Counted from the stretch's first letter, positions 7,573 through 16,592 are shown. The stretch is 64,000 nucleotides of DNA from Heliopora coerulea (GCA_030142905.1 JASJOG010000602.1:29074-93073); one strand, 5' to 3'. A program made the numbers and translations. Notes: a model not told the origin generated them from the letters alone.

Positions 7573-8712
7573 ATGAATGCGAAGCGTGTGAATGAAGTGA
7601 ACATGAGTGATAAAGAAGTTGTTATTGAACAAGAGTTAAGAGACATTTACTACAACCCAGAAACAGGTTATCAATCTGCGGAAAGACTTTATCAAAAAGC
7701 AAAAGAAAAGGGATTAAAAGTCAGTAGAAAAATTGTGCAAGACTGGTTAAAAACACAAGATACTTTTACAAGATACAAACCAATTGTTAGAAGACATAAA
7801 TTCCAAAGAACATTTGTCAAAGATTTAGCTGAACAAATACAAATGGACTTGGTTGATATGGGAAAATACAGCAAAGCTGGTCAAAACCAGAACAAAGGAT
7901 ATTATTGGATACTGACAGCTGTTGAAATTCTAAGCCGTTATGCATTTGCCATTCCTGTTTACAGAAAAGATGCTAAAAACATGACAAAAGCTGTGGATGA
8001 ATTATTAAAACAATTTAAAGAAAGATTTGGTAAATACCCAAAAGTCGCTCAATTTGATGAAGGAAAAGAATTTTACAATGTAGGTGTAAAAGAACTATTG
8101 AAAAAACATAATGTTGAATATTTTTCTACAAACTCTGATAGAAAAGCAGCTATAGTTGAAAGATTTAACAGAACTCTAAAAACATCCATGTGGAAATATT
8201 TCTATAGCAAGGGAACTTATAATTGGATTAACATTTTGAGTAACCTTGTAGATAATTATAATAATACTAAACATAGTAGTATATTAATGAAACCTGCTGA
8301 TGTGAACAAGTCTAACAAAGATCAAGTGTGGATTACACTATATGGTCACCCATTAGGAGATTTACCTTTACCTAAATTCAGAATTGGTGATACTGTTAGG
8401 ATTTCTAAATATAAGAATATCTTTACTAAAGGTTATGAAGCTAATTTTACAGAAGAAATTTTTAAAATTGTAAAAGTATTCAGAGGTGATCCAAACATGT
8501 ATGAAGTGGAAGATTTAGAAGGAGAACCAATCATTGGGAAATTTTATGAACAGGAACTATCTGCTGTGGATAAAAAGGATGATATATATAAAGTAGAGAA
8601 AATATTAAAAAGAAAAAAAGTTAAAGGAAAAAATATGGTGTTGGTAAAGTGGTTAGGTTATGATAATAAACATAACTCTTGGATACCAGAAGAAAATATT
8701 CAAAACATATAA
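7573..8712 (+). CDS. retroviral-type integrase with C-terminal chromodomain (F54H12.3-like)
   Basis: The 379-aa protein has an N-terminal helical region, then an rve-type core with D-D-E residues in QMDLVDM (about residue 96), VAQFDEGKEF (about 158) and ERFNRTLK (about 197). The chromodomain is at the end (YKVEKILKRKK, VKWLGYDNKHNSWIPEENI). This is the Polinton integrase, inserting the element with short target duplications in the nucleus. The upstream ATG at 7573 is in the conserved start context, although a second Met at 7603 is also possible. The next gene's promoter overlaps its stop codon. Confidence 0.93.
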   Translation: MNAKRVNEVNMSDKEVVIEQELRDIYYNPETGYQSAERLYQKAKEKGLKVSRKIVQDWLKTQDTFTRYKPIVRRHKFQRTFVKDLAEQIQMDLVDMGKYSKAGQNQNKGYYWILTAVEILSRYAFAIPVYRKDAKNMTKAVDELLKQFKERFGKYPKVAQFDEGKEFYNVGVKELLKKHNVEYFSTNSDRKAAIVERFNRTLKTSMWKYFYSKGTYNWINILSNLVDNYNNTKHSSILMKPADVNKSNKDQVWITLYGHPLGDLPLPKFRIGDTVRISKYKNIFTKGYEANFTEEIFKIVKVFRGDPNMYEVEDLEGEPIIGKFYEQELSAVDKKDDIYKVEKILKRKKVKGKNMVLVKWLGYDNKHNSWIPEENIQNI

Positions 8713-8717
8713 AATAA

Positions 8718-10094
8718 ATGGATAAAGGTTTTGATGATATAGAAATGAGAAATAGAAACATAGAAGAAGAAGAGGAAGACCGTGAGGACCGTGAGGACGA
8801 AACAAGTTTTGGGGGAGATGATAATAATAGAAGTATAAATATAATAAACACAGAAAATCCAAGAACAACAAGGGTTAACCTTTGAAGAGAAACACCTGTA
8901 AATATATTAAGAAGAATGAGAAATGTAAAATCAATAATAACTACTGATAAAAAATCTAGTTTTAAAAAAATATTTAAAATTCAACTTGAAAAGAAAAATG
9001 GACCAAATAATAGTATATTGTTGGATAAAACTTCGTTTGTAAGAGACCAAAAAGGAAATGTTTCAATTATTTTCAAAGGTCAAAAAATTGGTAATGTCAA
9101 TTCAAAAAATGAACCAGAGTTATTTACCAGAAAAAATAAGAAATATGTTGATGAATTTAATGATTATATGGAAAAAGCAAAAAAAGAATATGAAAAAACT
9201 CCAAGTGCGGTAATAGAAAAAAGAATCAGCGTATCCGTCGCGGAGCGTGGTAACCTTGGTGGTCCGCTTCGCGATGAAGTTATTAATTCTATCACTGATG
9301 ATTCTATTTTAGAAATTCAAACTAAAATTGATAATATAATTGGTGAAAATAACTTAAAAAAATTCATTGATAATGAACAGGATCCAAGGCGAACATTATT
9401 TGAAAGAAATGAATTAAGAGAATTTAGAGGTTTGGTATATTTGGAGGATATTGGCTCCAATCTATCAGAAAATGAAAAAAAAGAAGTTATACGTGGAAAA
9501 ATTGATGGATTTGATAGAGAGCATCAACATTGGAAAAATCAATCTGATTTAGAAACAGCTGAACCCCAAAAAAGTATATATAAAAGTTTTTCAGAAATTG
9601 CAAAACTTCAACCAGATAAAATGAGACTTGAAAATAATGAAAGACCAATTAGTGAAGAAGGAATACAGATTTTAAATGAAAATGCTGAAGAATCTGACCT
9701 TGGAAGATTAGAAAGATTTAAAAAATGGGCAAAAGAAAATTTATTAGGTTTATCAGCAGTTGCTATTTCTGTAGCAGGCATAATTACAGCAATAGTTATA
9801 AGGGCAAGAAGTGTATTGAAACAAGGTGCAAATGCAGTTGGAAAATTGGGAAAAGCAATTGCAAATATAGGTAAAAATTTTGGTGCAGTCATTTCAGCAG
9901 TTTTAAATTTAATTTCTCAAATATTATCATGGGGTGCAAAAGGTATTGCTTTTCTAGCTAAAAATTTATGGATATTAGTTATTGCAATTACTTACTTTTT
10001 ATACAATGAATACCGAAAGGACAAAGAATACCGAAAGGACAATAAAAAAAACAGAATAGTGAGTGAAGTGAGTGCTTCTGATAAACAACCATAA
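8718..10094 (+). pseudogene. membrane-associated Polinton protein interrupted by an in-frame TGA
   Basis: ATG 8718 follows CATATAAAATAA, the standard start context, and the frame reads an acidic N-terminus until TGA at 8883-8885. The same frame continues open to 10094, with a Met at 8916. The 392-aa remainder has basic and helical parts, a hydrophobic segment (LLGLSAVAISVAGIITAIVI), a Gly/Ala-rich amphipathic stretch (QGANAVGKLGKAIANIGKNF) and a last membrane segment (NLWILVIAITYFLY). A mini-hairpin remnant lies near 9230-9275. Either a nonsense mutation or a later start at 8916 explains the data. Its role is unknown, probably virion membrane. Confidence 0.65.
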
Positions 10095-10134
10095 GTTGGT
10101 AAACTAAAAAATTTTTTTTTATATATAATAAAAA

Positions 10135-11374
10135 ATGAATAGAGTAAACGAATTATATCCAGGATATAAAAGATCAAAATTGAGTGAAATTAAAGGAAAC
10201 AGAACAAGACATGTTGTAACTTTGAATCCGAATTCAGCAAATCCTGAAGAAGACCTTTATATAGATATTCCAAAATTAAATCCTAATTTGTGTCTTGTTC
10301 CTGATTCATTAAAATTGTTATTTAATTTTAAAAATGCAAATACTAAATCGTGGTTTTTAAATAATTTATCAAAATTGTTAAAGAAAAGATTGGTTGTTAA
10401 ATTTGCTGGAGAAATTGTTTACGATAATAGTGGAGAATCTTTACTAGAAATTTACAAAGATCTTTGGAAGCCTGAATTTGAAAGAGCAGATATGGTTGAA
10501 TACGGCATCGCCCGAGAAAACCTCAGAAAATTAATTTCAAAAGATGATAGTGGAACAACAAGTGGAAATGTACAAAAAGTTAGTGATAAATTAATGTATG
10601 ATATTTATGGAACAAAACAGTGTTTAAAATTAGAAAAAAATACTTTCAGATCATGGGTTATATGCTCCTTATGGAATGATTAACAATTTTCAATATATTT
10701 TAACTTTTCCAAAAGCTAGTGAAATTATGGTAGCACAAAGTGGTCAAAGTGTTGCGGGATATAGTTTGGAAAATTTAGAACTAGAATATGAAACGATTGA
10801 AAATCAAGATTTAGCAATTGATGTTTTGGCAAATTACGCCTCAGGAAGATCATTGTCATATAATTATGTAACTTTGATGAAAACAGTAGAATGGGATAAA
10901 GACGCAACTTTACATAATGAAACCATAAATATCCCACGGAAAAGTATGAAAGCAGTTGTGTTGTTATTTAGAAATAAAACTATCGCAGATAGTGAACAAT
11001 TTGTTTATCCAAATATAACAGATGTCAAAATTAGTGTTGAAGGAGTTCCAAATAGTATATATTCCCAAGGTATGCCAAAAAGAAGATTTTTTGAAGAGGC
11101 ATTTAGAATATTTCACTGCGGATATTCTGACTGTGATTCAGTCATGAGTATTGAAAAATTTTATAAAGATTCATTTGCATTATGCGTGGATTTAAGAACA
11201 TTAGATGATAACTTTGTTTATGGGAATGGTAAAAAGTTAGTAAACACACAGTCTGGACTATTGTTAGAAATTAAAAAAACTGCCATTTCTGCAAATGTAA
11301 TGTGCCATATATTTGTGATAAGTGATGGATTGTTAAACATTGTAAATAAAGATTTGTCTTCAATTCAATTTTAA
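10135..11374 (+). pseudogene. major capsid protein (F54H12.2-like), one frameshift
   Basis: The first frame (10135-10683) and second frame (open to 11374) overlap and together have the double-jelly-roll capsid family pattern of Polintons: N-terminal SANPEEDLYIDIP, FAGEIVYDN, later SVEGVPNSIYSQGM and FALCVDLRTLDDN. The switch of frame is at an A-run near 10631-10638 and corresponds to one surplus base (the downstream frame is +1). The nematode homologue is annotated F54H12.2, beside the integrase F54H12.3. The gene sits between the membrane protein and the ATPase as usual. Frameshift could be decay or assembly error. Confidence 0.85.
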
Positions 11375-11395
11375 AAACAAGATGAAAAATAAAAA

Positions 11396-12070
11396 ATGAA
11401 TGACATCAACCGAAGGTCTCAGCACCAAATGTGTAGCAAATCTGAACACGAAGTGGGCAACAAAAAACCATTTAATATGATAATTGTTGGAATGACTGCT
11501 TGTGGAAAAACAAAATATCTTTTAGATTTTATAGAAAATAAATATAAAAATTATTTTGATTATATTTTTTTAATTTGTCCGACATTTGAATGGAATAAAA
11601 CTTATGAAAATTGGAAATATGATAAAGATGAAGATTTTATTGCCATTCCTTGTGATCAAGATAATGTTGAAGATTGGTTAAAATTTATAGTTGACTTTTC
11701 AAAAGGAAGTAAAAGTTTAATCATATTGGATGATTGTGCAAGTGGAAAAAATGTTAAAAATAGAACAAGTGAGCTGGTTAAATTGGGATTTAGTGCTAGA
11801 CATTATAATCTTTCTGTTGTTGTGATTACACAACAATTGACATCTATTGCAAAACCATTTAGAGAAAATATTTCAAAGTTGGTTACATTTTATAACCCGA
11901 ATAAAAAAGATATGACAACAATAATTCAAGAATATTTAGACCTACGGTCCGCAAGCGGTGTAGGCAACCGCACAGAATTGGATAAAATTTTAGAAACGTT
12001 AAAAACAAAAAAATATTCATGCTTGGAAATTAATTTAATTTTTCCATTTGGTTATAAAATAAATGAGTGA
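11396..12070 (+). CDS. A32/FtsK-HerA-type packaging ATPase
   Basis: The 224-aa protein has Walker A GMTACGKT (residues 32-39), Walker B SLIILDD (107-113) and a downstream VITQQ sensor motif. This is the compact ATPase that pumps the genome into capsids in Polintons, virophages and poxvirus A32 relatives. The length is normal. The first about 20 residues are translated from a degenerate hairpin cassette. The last codons contain TATAAAATAAATG, which serves the next gene, whose ATG overlaps this stop. Confidence 0.92.
   Translation: MNDINRRSQHQMCSKSEHEVGNKKPFNMIIVGMTACGKTKYLLDFIENKYKNYFDYIFLICPTFEWNKTYENWKYDKDEDFIAIPCDQDNVEDWLKFIVDFSKGSKSLIILDDCASGKNVKNRTSELVKLGFSARHYNLSVVVITQQLTSIAKPFRENISKLVTFYNPNKKDMTTIIQEYLDLRSASGVGNRTELDKILETLKTKKYSCLEINLIFPFGYKINE
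11939..11958. repeat. mini-hairpins within the ATPase gene
   Basis: GACC-TAC-GGTC (11939-11949), then CCGC-AA-GCGG sharing its last base, inside the reading frame near the ATPase C-terminus. Confidence 0.65.
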
Positions 12071-12614
12071 AAATAGTGAACATGTAGAAGTCCCGCAAAT
12101 TGAGACAAGTACAACCGCCAGTGAAGAAAAGCAAACGCAAGATGCTAAAAAAGGAGTAATGAAAAAACGAGAAGAATTGATAAAATTGTCTGAAGATGGG
12201 GAAATTAGCCAATCAGTACAAAATTTGAAAAAATCAAGTGATAAAGTTATATTAAAAATTTATGCTGAATATGAAGTAAAACAAGCAGAAAAAGCAAATG
12301 TATTTTTAACAGATTTACTAATTAGTAAATTTGCAGATTTATTAGGAGGGTTAGAAGCAATTGAAAGCAGTGAAGAATTGGAAAAAGAACTGGTGAAAGA
12401 TAAATTATTAAAAAGAGATGTAAAATCTGTAGTTGAAAAACTAAGCCCATATTTACCATATCTTGGAATATTATCTGGTGGAGTTACAGTTGGAAAACAT
12501 GTTATTAAAAAACATAGCAAAAAAGACGACATCGAGCGAAGCTCTCAGCAGCGAAGCCGCAGTGGGGCTGTCCGTCAAGACGGTAGTGAGCCGTCAACAA
12601 GTCAAACTGAATAA
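12063..12614 (+). CDS. helical Polinton protein, 183 aa
   Basis: Translation starts 8 bp before the ATPase stop, in TATAAAATAAATGAG. The body is helical and charged (SSDKVILKIYAEYEVKQAEK, KFADLLGGLEAIESSEELEK), with a hydrophobic hairpin-like end (LSPYLPYLGILSGGVTVG). The C-terminal 25 residues are translated from mini-hairpins (12534-12583). It is the last gene of the rightward block. Function unknown, likely structural. Confidence 0.65.
   Translation: MSENSEHVEVPQIETSTTASEEKQTQDAKKGVMKKREELIKLSEDGEISQSVQNLKKSSDKVILKIYAEYEVKQAEKANVFLTDLLISKFADLLGGLEAIESSEELEKELVKDKLLKRDVKSVVEKLSPYLPYLGILSGGVTVGKHVIKKHSKKDDIERSSQQRSRSGAVRQDGSEPSTSQTE
12534..12583. repeat. mini-hairpin cassette at a gene 3' end
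   Basis: GAGC-GAA-GCTC (12534-12544), a GC-GAA-GC core, then CCGTC-AA-GACGG (12572-12583). The GAA loops are the complement of the TTC loops elsewhere, so this cassette is in the opposite orientation. Confidence 0.75.
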
Positions 12615-12643
12615 TTTTATAATATATATTGTATTATAAAATT
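12613..12643. terminator. stem-loop between convergent genes
   Basis: AATTTTATAATA (12613-12624) and TATTATAAAATT (12632-12643) form a perfect 12-bp stem with a 7-nt loop in the 34-bp gap between the convergent 183-aa and myristoyl-protein genes. A bidirectional transcript-end signal is inference from position. Confidence 0.5.
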
Positions 12644-12648
12644 AAAAA

Positions 12649-12996
12649 TTATTCTGTAGATTCTGAAGATGAAGGTTTAACAACTGTGTCTTTTCTGGTT
12701 AATTTACTCATAAGTGTATTTATTATTTTATCTTTTTCTTTTGAGTTATTGTTTGTTGATACTTCATTTTCTAAAGATTTTAACAATTTTAAATGATTAT
12801 TATTTTTTCCAAACGTCATTCCGGCTTCAAAATCTTTCATTCCAATATCAACATGAGCACCGATTCTAAAACCGCTTTTTTTAATTTTTCTAAAATTTAT
12901 TGGAGGATATCGACCAATGGTGTAACCATCAAGATTTAAATCTTTGTTTGACTCATTGGAGTCATCTTTGCTTTTTTTCGATTTTGAATTACCCAT
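12649..12996 (-). CDS. probable N-myristoylated basic protein, 115 aa
   Basis: It starts MGNSKSKKSK, matching the N-myristoylation consensus (Gly2, small residue at 6, basic cluster). The middle GYTIGRYPPINF, FRIGAHVDIGMKDFEAGMTF looks structured; the tail is Ser/Lys-rich. The start context is AATAAATAAAAAAATGGG. Membrane targeting during virion assembly would fit, but that is inference. No family recognised. Confidence 0.6.
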   Translation of the reverse strand: MGNSKSKKSKDDSNESNKDLNLDGYTIGRYPPINFRKIKKSGFRIGAHVDIGMKDFEAGMTFGKNNNHLKLLKSLENEVSTNNNSKEKDKIINTLMSKLTRKDTVVKPSSSESTE

Positions 12997-13004
12997 TTTT
13001 TTAT

Positions 13005-13202
13005 TTATTGATAAATAACTTTTTCACAAATTTTACATCGAAATGTTCTAGGTTCTGAAATATAAATATAAAGTTTAAAAACATTATTCCAAAAAAATCT
13101 AAACAATTTACTAAATCTTAGGTAAAAATTTAGAATTTTCAAGCATTTTTTACATATTGTAAATAAATATCTATTAGTATTTCTTAAAACTATATCAAAC
13201 AT
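13005..13202 (-). CDS. small protein with two CxxC pairs
   Basis: 65 codons starting in TTTAAATAAAAATG. The pairs CKKC (residues about 18-21) and CKIC (about 56-59) could bind one zinc. The rest is aromatic and basic (FYLRFSKLFRFFW). It lies immediately upstream of the myristoyl-protein gene. Could also be a chance frame. Confidence 0.4.
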   Translation of the reverse strand: MFDIVLRNTNRYLFTICKKCLKILNFYLRFSKLFRFFWNNVFKLYIYISEPRTFRCKICEKVIYQ

Positions 13203-13229
13203 TTTTATTTAAAACAAAATTCTTAAAAA

Positions 13230-13252
13230 CGCTTCGCGTGCACCTTCGGTGC
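13230..13252. repeat. mini-hairpin pair, intergenic
   Basis: CGC-TTC-GCG (13230-13238) and GCACC-TTC-GGTGC (13240-13252). Confidence 0.75.
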
Positions 13253-13313
13253 TGTATCTTTATAGTGTTATTAGAGTTTTTACTTTTGTCTAAAATGTTT
13301 CCTTAAAATTCTG

Positions 13314-13589
13314 TCAAAAAAGGTAATTCCCCCGCCAGTCGTTGAGGGACTTTTCCCACATTCCATACATACCTAATCTCCCTAACAACGGAGCAAACCG
13401 AAAATAGTTTTTTTGTTGACATCGAGTGAGGCTAGTTGTTAGGGAGATTGAGCATGTATGGAATGTTTGGAATGTTTGGAATGTTAAGGTTATTCCCCAA
13501 GACAACATGTCAGCGAAGCTGTTTGAAACAGCTTTGTTTTGCGACTTCGTCGCTTGAGACCTCTGGTCGATGCTAAAGTTTTGACCCAT
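13314..13589 (-). CDS. doubtful 91-aa frame beginning MGQNFS
   Basis: The start resembles a myristoylation signal, but most of the frame is translated from mini-hairpins (13511-13568) and from the long inverted repeat at 13359-13465. The start context is only weakly like the element's promoters. It may be the broken 5' part of a gene invaded by repeats. Confidence 0.2.
   Translation of the reverse strand: MGQNFSIDQRSQATKSQNKAVSNSFADMLSWGITLTFQTFQTFHTCSISLTTSLTRCQQKNYFRFAPLLGRLGMYGMWEKSLNDWRGNYLF
13359..13465. repeat. 31-bp inverted repeat near the right end of Polinton-1
   Basis: Arms 13359-13389 and 13435-13465 match at about 28 of 31 positions and enclose 45 bp. They are followed by GGAATGTTT repeats. 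This could be a terminal secondary structure or a small inserted repeat. Confidence 0.65.
13511..13568. repeat. mini-hairpin cassette
   Basis: CAGC-GAA-GCTG (13511-13521), GCGAC-TTC-GTCGC (13541-13553) and GACC-TCT-GGTC (13558-13568). A further GAAC-GGA-GTTC lies at 13653-13663. Confidence 0.8.
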
Positions 13590-14116
13590 TTTTAAAATGT
13601 GTTTAAATTCCCGGTAACGTAATTAAATTCATGAAAGCGGCCGGAAGTGATCGAACGGAGTTCTCAGCGAAGCAACCGAAAGTTATGTTATCAAGGAAAA
13701 GGGTTTTCCCCGACTATTTTTTTGTCGATTGAAAATGTGTAAAATTTAACCAAATCCCAAAATGCGCTAGAATCCGGACATTACAGACTACTTCAGTTTA
13801 TTAAAATAAACAGATTACTGAAAGATATAGACTAAATCACAAATTTGAGTCATTACTTTGATATCGAAGTAGCCCAATGAACCACCTTATTTGACAATGG
13901 AAATTAGCTGCAATTTTGGACAAAGCTTGTTAACACTTCCATTTTTATTTCAAAATAGACAAGCCATCTTTCCTCTTGATGACTCTAACTCAGTAAGATT
14001 ATGGTCAAAACAATAAATGTGTTCACATTCTTGTCTAAATTTGTAGTTTGCCAAAAACCTTACAGCACAACTGATAAAAGTACTTTAATAAAGCTCTTCA
14101 AAATGCTCTAAGTAAT
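13590..14116. other. border region without recognised gene
   Basis: The transition from Polinton-1 to the HECT pseudogene. One mini-hairpin at 13653; otherwise no open frame, terminal repeat or motif that I can support. Confidence 0.4.
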
Positions 14117-16392
14117 TTATATTTTACCAAAACCTGGTGAACTAAAAATGCATTCAGTGAATTCATTCTTAAAAGATTGATAATTTTTAAGTACCTCAGA
14201 AACGGGAAAATTAAGATTGCATGAACAAGTGTTAACAGTGAGTGTCCTGTGGCATTCCACATGATCAAATGTGGCTGTCAAATGTGGGCATCCTGTTACA
14301 AACTGAAGAATATGTTCCAGTTCTACTTTACAAATTGTTATTTCATTGGTCTCTGGATCAAGGACTGTGGTAGTAATCTTACCAGCCTCAACATCTTCAA
14401 GGTAATGTGTAAAATTAAAGGCTATAGCTTCCTCACTGGGGCGCTTGTTGTTTCCTACTTCAAAAAAACAGAAATCAAACAGGTTGTCAACACTTCCGGC
14501 AGTGAGCCCTTGATCTTCATCAAACTGAAGCAATTTGCGAGATTTGTGAGGATTGCTCCTTATCATTTGCAGGACACCAAACGTTTTCAGCCCTTCAATA
14601 AACTGATCAATTTCTGACAATGTAGATAGTACATGGCAGTGTAAGCAAATGCACCTGATAAATTCTGCTTTGTTTTCAAAAGCCACTACAGGCTTGGTAT
14701 ATCCTGCCTCAAATCTGAAAGGTATATTAAAAGAAGCTTCTTGCTTAAATTTTACTGGATCATCAATGGCTACAAGCTCCTCTAACTTTGTCCTCACTTT
14801 CCCTTGGGGTAGATCACTAACTGATATGGATACTGCTTCCAGTTTACCATGTACAATATAGTCTACTATGAGGCCTGCAAACATTGCAGGACCAGGAGAT
14901 TCTTGAAACAATGACAGGGCAGAAATAATGCCATAAATGTTGTATTCCTCCCTCTGCAAGGCCATAACATTGTGTGTAAATCTCCGACATCTAGGTGGAC
15001 CTTCAAACAGACTTGATACTTGCTGTATGTGTTTGTTTATTAGGAAAAAAAAATTCTTTCCGTGGTCCTTCCTCATCTACAGCAGGTTCACCAATGAACT
15101 GGACAGTTACCAGACCATTTAACCCTTCTTTTTGTAGTCTTTTCATTGTTGTGACTGTATCTTCCCATATGTTACTTCTTTGTAATTTCAGTCTAATTTT
15201 ATTACCAGATTTTACACATTGCTGTGACAATTTCATCAATTTTGGGTAAATATTCCCTTGATTCTCCACACAGTGCTCCTGAGGTTCATTGACTTCATCT
15301 GATTCCCATAATTCAGCTTCATTTTCTTTAATCACAGATGAATAAGAATGAAATTGATCACATGAACCTCCTGTTCTATCATCACAAAGTTTTGTGACAG
15401 CAGCTTCAAGGTCTTCTGTATTCTGTAAAGCATTTAAGATTTTCCAGTCAGGCAAAACAGGAAAAATATCCTTCACCGACTTGTACAACCCACTGTTAGG
15501 GTTTTGGAATCCTGGAGTTGAACCTGATGGTTGGTTGCTACTCATTATGGGAGGCTTTGTGATGGTACATGAAGCCATCACAGTATCTGGGCAGAATCGC
15601 TTTGGTTCACATGCTCCAGTTCCACTGGAATTCTGGATTCTTGACTGAGTTTTGTTCAGGGTCAATTTCATTCTCATCCTCTATGTCATCATCAGTAAGA
15701 AGACTGTCTGCAATACCTTTCATCCTGTAACTAAGACAATCTGAAGTAGAACAAAGATAGAATGTTATTCTATTGTAAGGTTTCCCCAATTCAACTTTGT
15801 ATCCTTGCAAAGTTTCTTTCAACTTTTTGACTTCTGTCCCATCTGGGTACAGCAACTTGTAATTACCTGGTGTAGTGTTCAACATTTCGTTTGTGTTGTG
15901 CATTGAATGTTTTCCCACCGCTAGTTTGAATATCTCTTCACAATCTGCTGTTTTTCGAAGTTTCAAAGGTAGACTTTTTCCTCTGGTAGGTTTGAGCAAA
16001 TTTTCCTCATCCACATAATGCATAATTCCTATGTTAATTGTCACAGGCAGCTCTTTGCTTGTACTCCTGTTTTTCTTTGCTTTCTTAAAGCGTGAAACTC
16101 TGTCATCCTTTTTCTTTTCTATGATAGGGGCAAAAGTAGGAACAGATTGGCTGGAAGATAAACGTTCTGTTCTGGATGCAGCTCCAAGTTCACTGGCTGA
16201 GGCAGAAAGAGTATTGAAGCTTTGGACAGCAGGATTTCCACAATTCATGCAAAATTGGAAGCTTTCCTTCAATTGAGTTTCACAATGACCACAATACGTT
16301 GTTGAATTTTGAGATATACACGTCACAAAAATTGACATGGGAATTAGAATGGCGGACACTACACAGCAGTTCGAAACAACATGAGTAATCAT
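14117..16392 (-). pseudogene. HECT-domain E3 ligase-like gene (G2E3-like), frameshifted
   Basis: Three overlapping frames read leftward. 16392-15607 has a zinc-ribbon-like start (YCGHCETQLKESFQFCMNCG) and a basic region. 15677-15003 begins the HECT fold (FIGEPAVDEEGPRKEFFF). 15076-14117 continues it through LALSLFQESPGPAMF-like sequence to the C-lobe, with the catalytic-site cysteine region VNTCSCNLNFP and terminal SSPGFGKI. Frame changes lie near 15.6 kb and in an A-run near 15.05 kb, so the copy is probably dead. Such ligase-like genes are abundant in invertebrate and fish genomes and may be transposon-borne; I saw no flanking repeats proving this. Confidence 0.7.
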
Positions 16393-16592
16393 ATGCCTGT
16401 CTATTAAATGCGATTGGCTTCCACGACAGCACTGTCGCTGGTGTTACCCAACCAAATTGATCTGTGTTTTGTTAAACTGATTTGTGTTTTCGAATACTTG
16501 TTTGTGTTTGACACTTATGGGCCACAGTAGAAAACTCCAGAAAAGGTTAGATATAGGAAGCTGATCTTGATTATTTACTAGCACCTAAAAAA

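Larger units (their letters stand above)
1..13700. mobile_element. Polinton-1 (Maverick/adintovirus-like provirus), left end outside window
   Basis: The region carries a chromodomain retroviral-type integrase, an F54H12.2-like major capsid protein, an A32-type packaging ATPase and a penton-like protein. In established knowledge this combination defines Polintons/Mavericks and adintoviruses. Genes are tightly packed in two divergent blocks (leftward 7551 to 1, rightward 7573 to 12614), plus leftward genes at the right edge. PolB and an adenain-like protease, normal members of the set, are not visible and may lie left of base 1. The right border is approximate: gene density, promoter motif and mini-hairpins all stop near 13.7 kb, but I could not confirm a terminal inverted repeat because the left end is missing. 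Confidence 0.88.

Noticed and set aside
8883..8885. Possible selenocysteine TGA.
   Set aside because: No cysteine-like context or 3' hairpin evidence; nonsense mutation or later start is simpler.
9608..9892. Leftward frame within the membrane-protein gene.
   Set aside because: Antisense shadow of a conserved hydrophobic region; no start context.
10628..10640. A_AAA_AAT heptamer in the capsid gene looked like a -1 ribosomal frameshift site.
   Set aside because: The downstream capsid frame is +1, not -1; the -1 frame soon stops. A simple indel in the A-run explains it better.
2191..13663. CRISPR-like array from the repeated short hairpins.
   Set aside because: Units are irregularly spaced, lie in coding sequence, differ in stem sequence and have no spacers of constant length.
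16031..16276. Rightward frame within the HECT gene.
   Set aside because: Antisense shadow of the basic linker.
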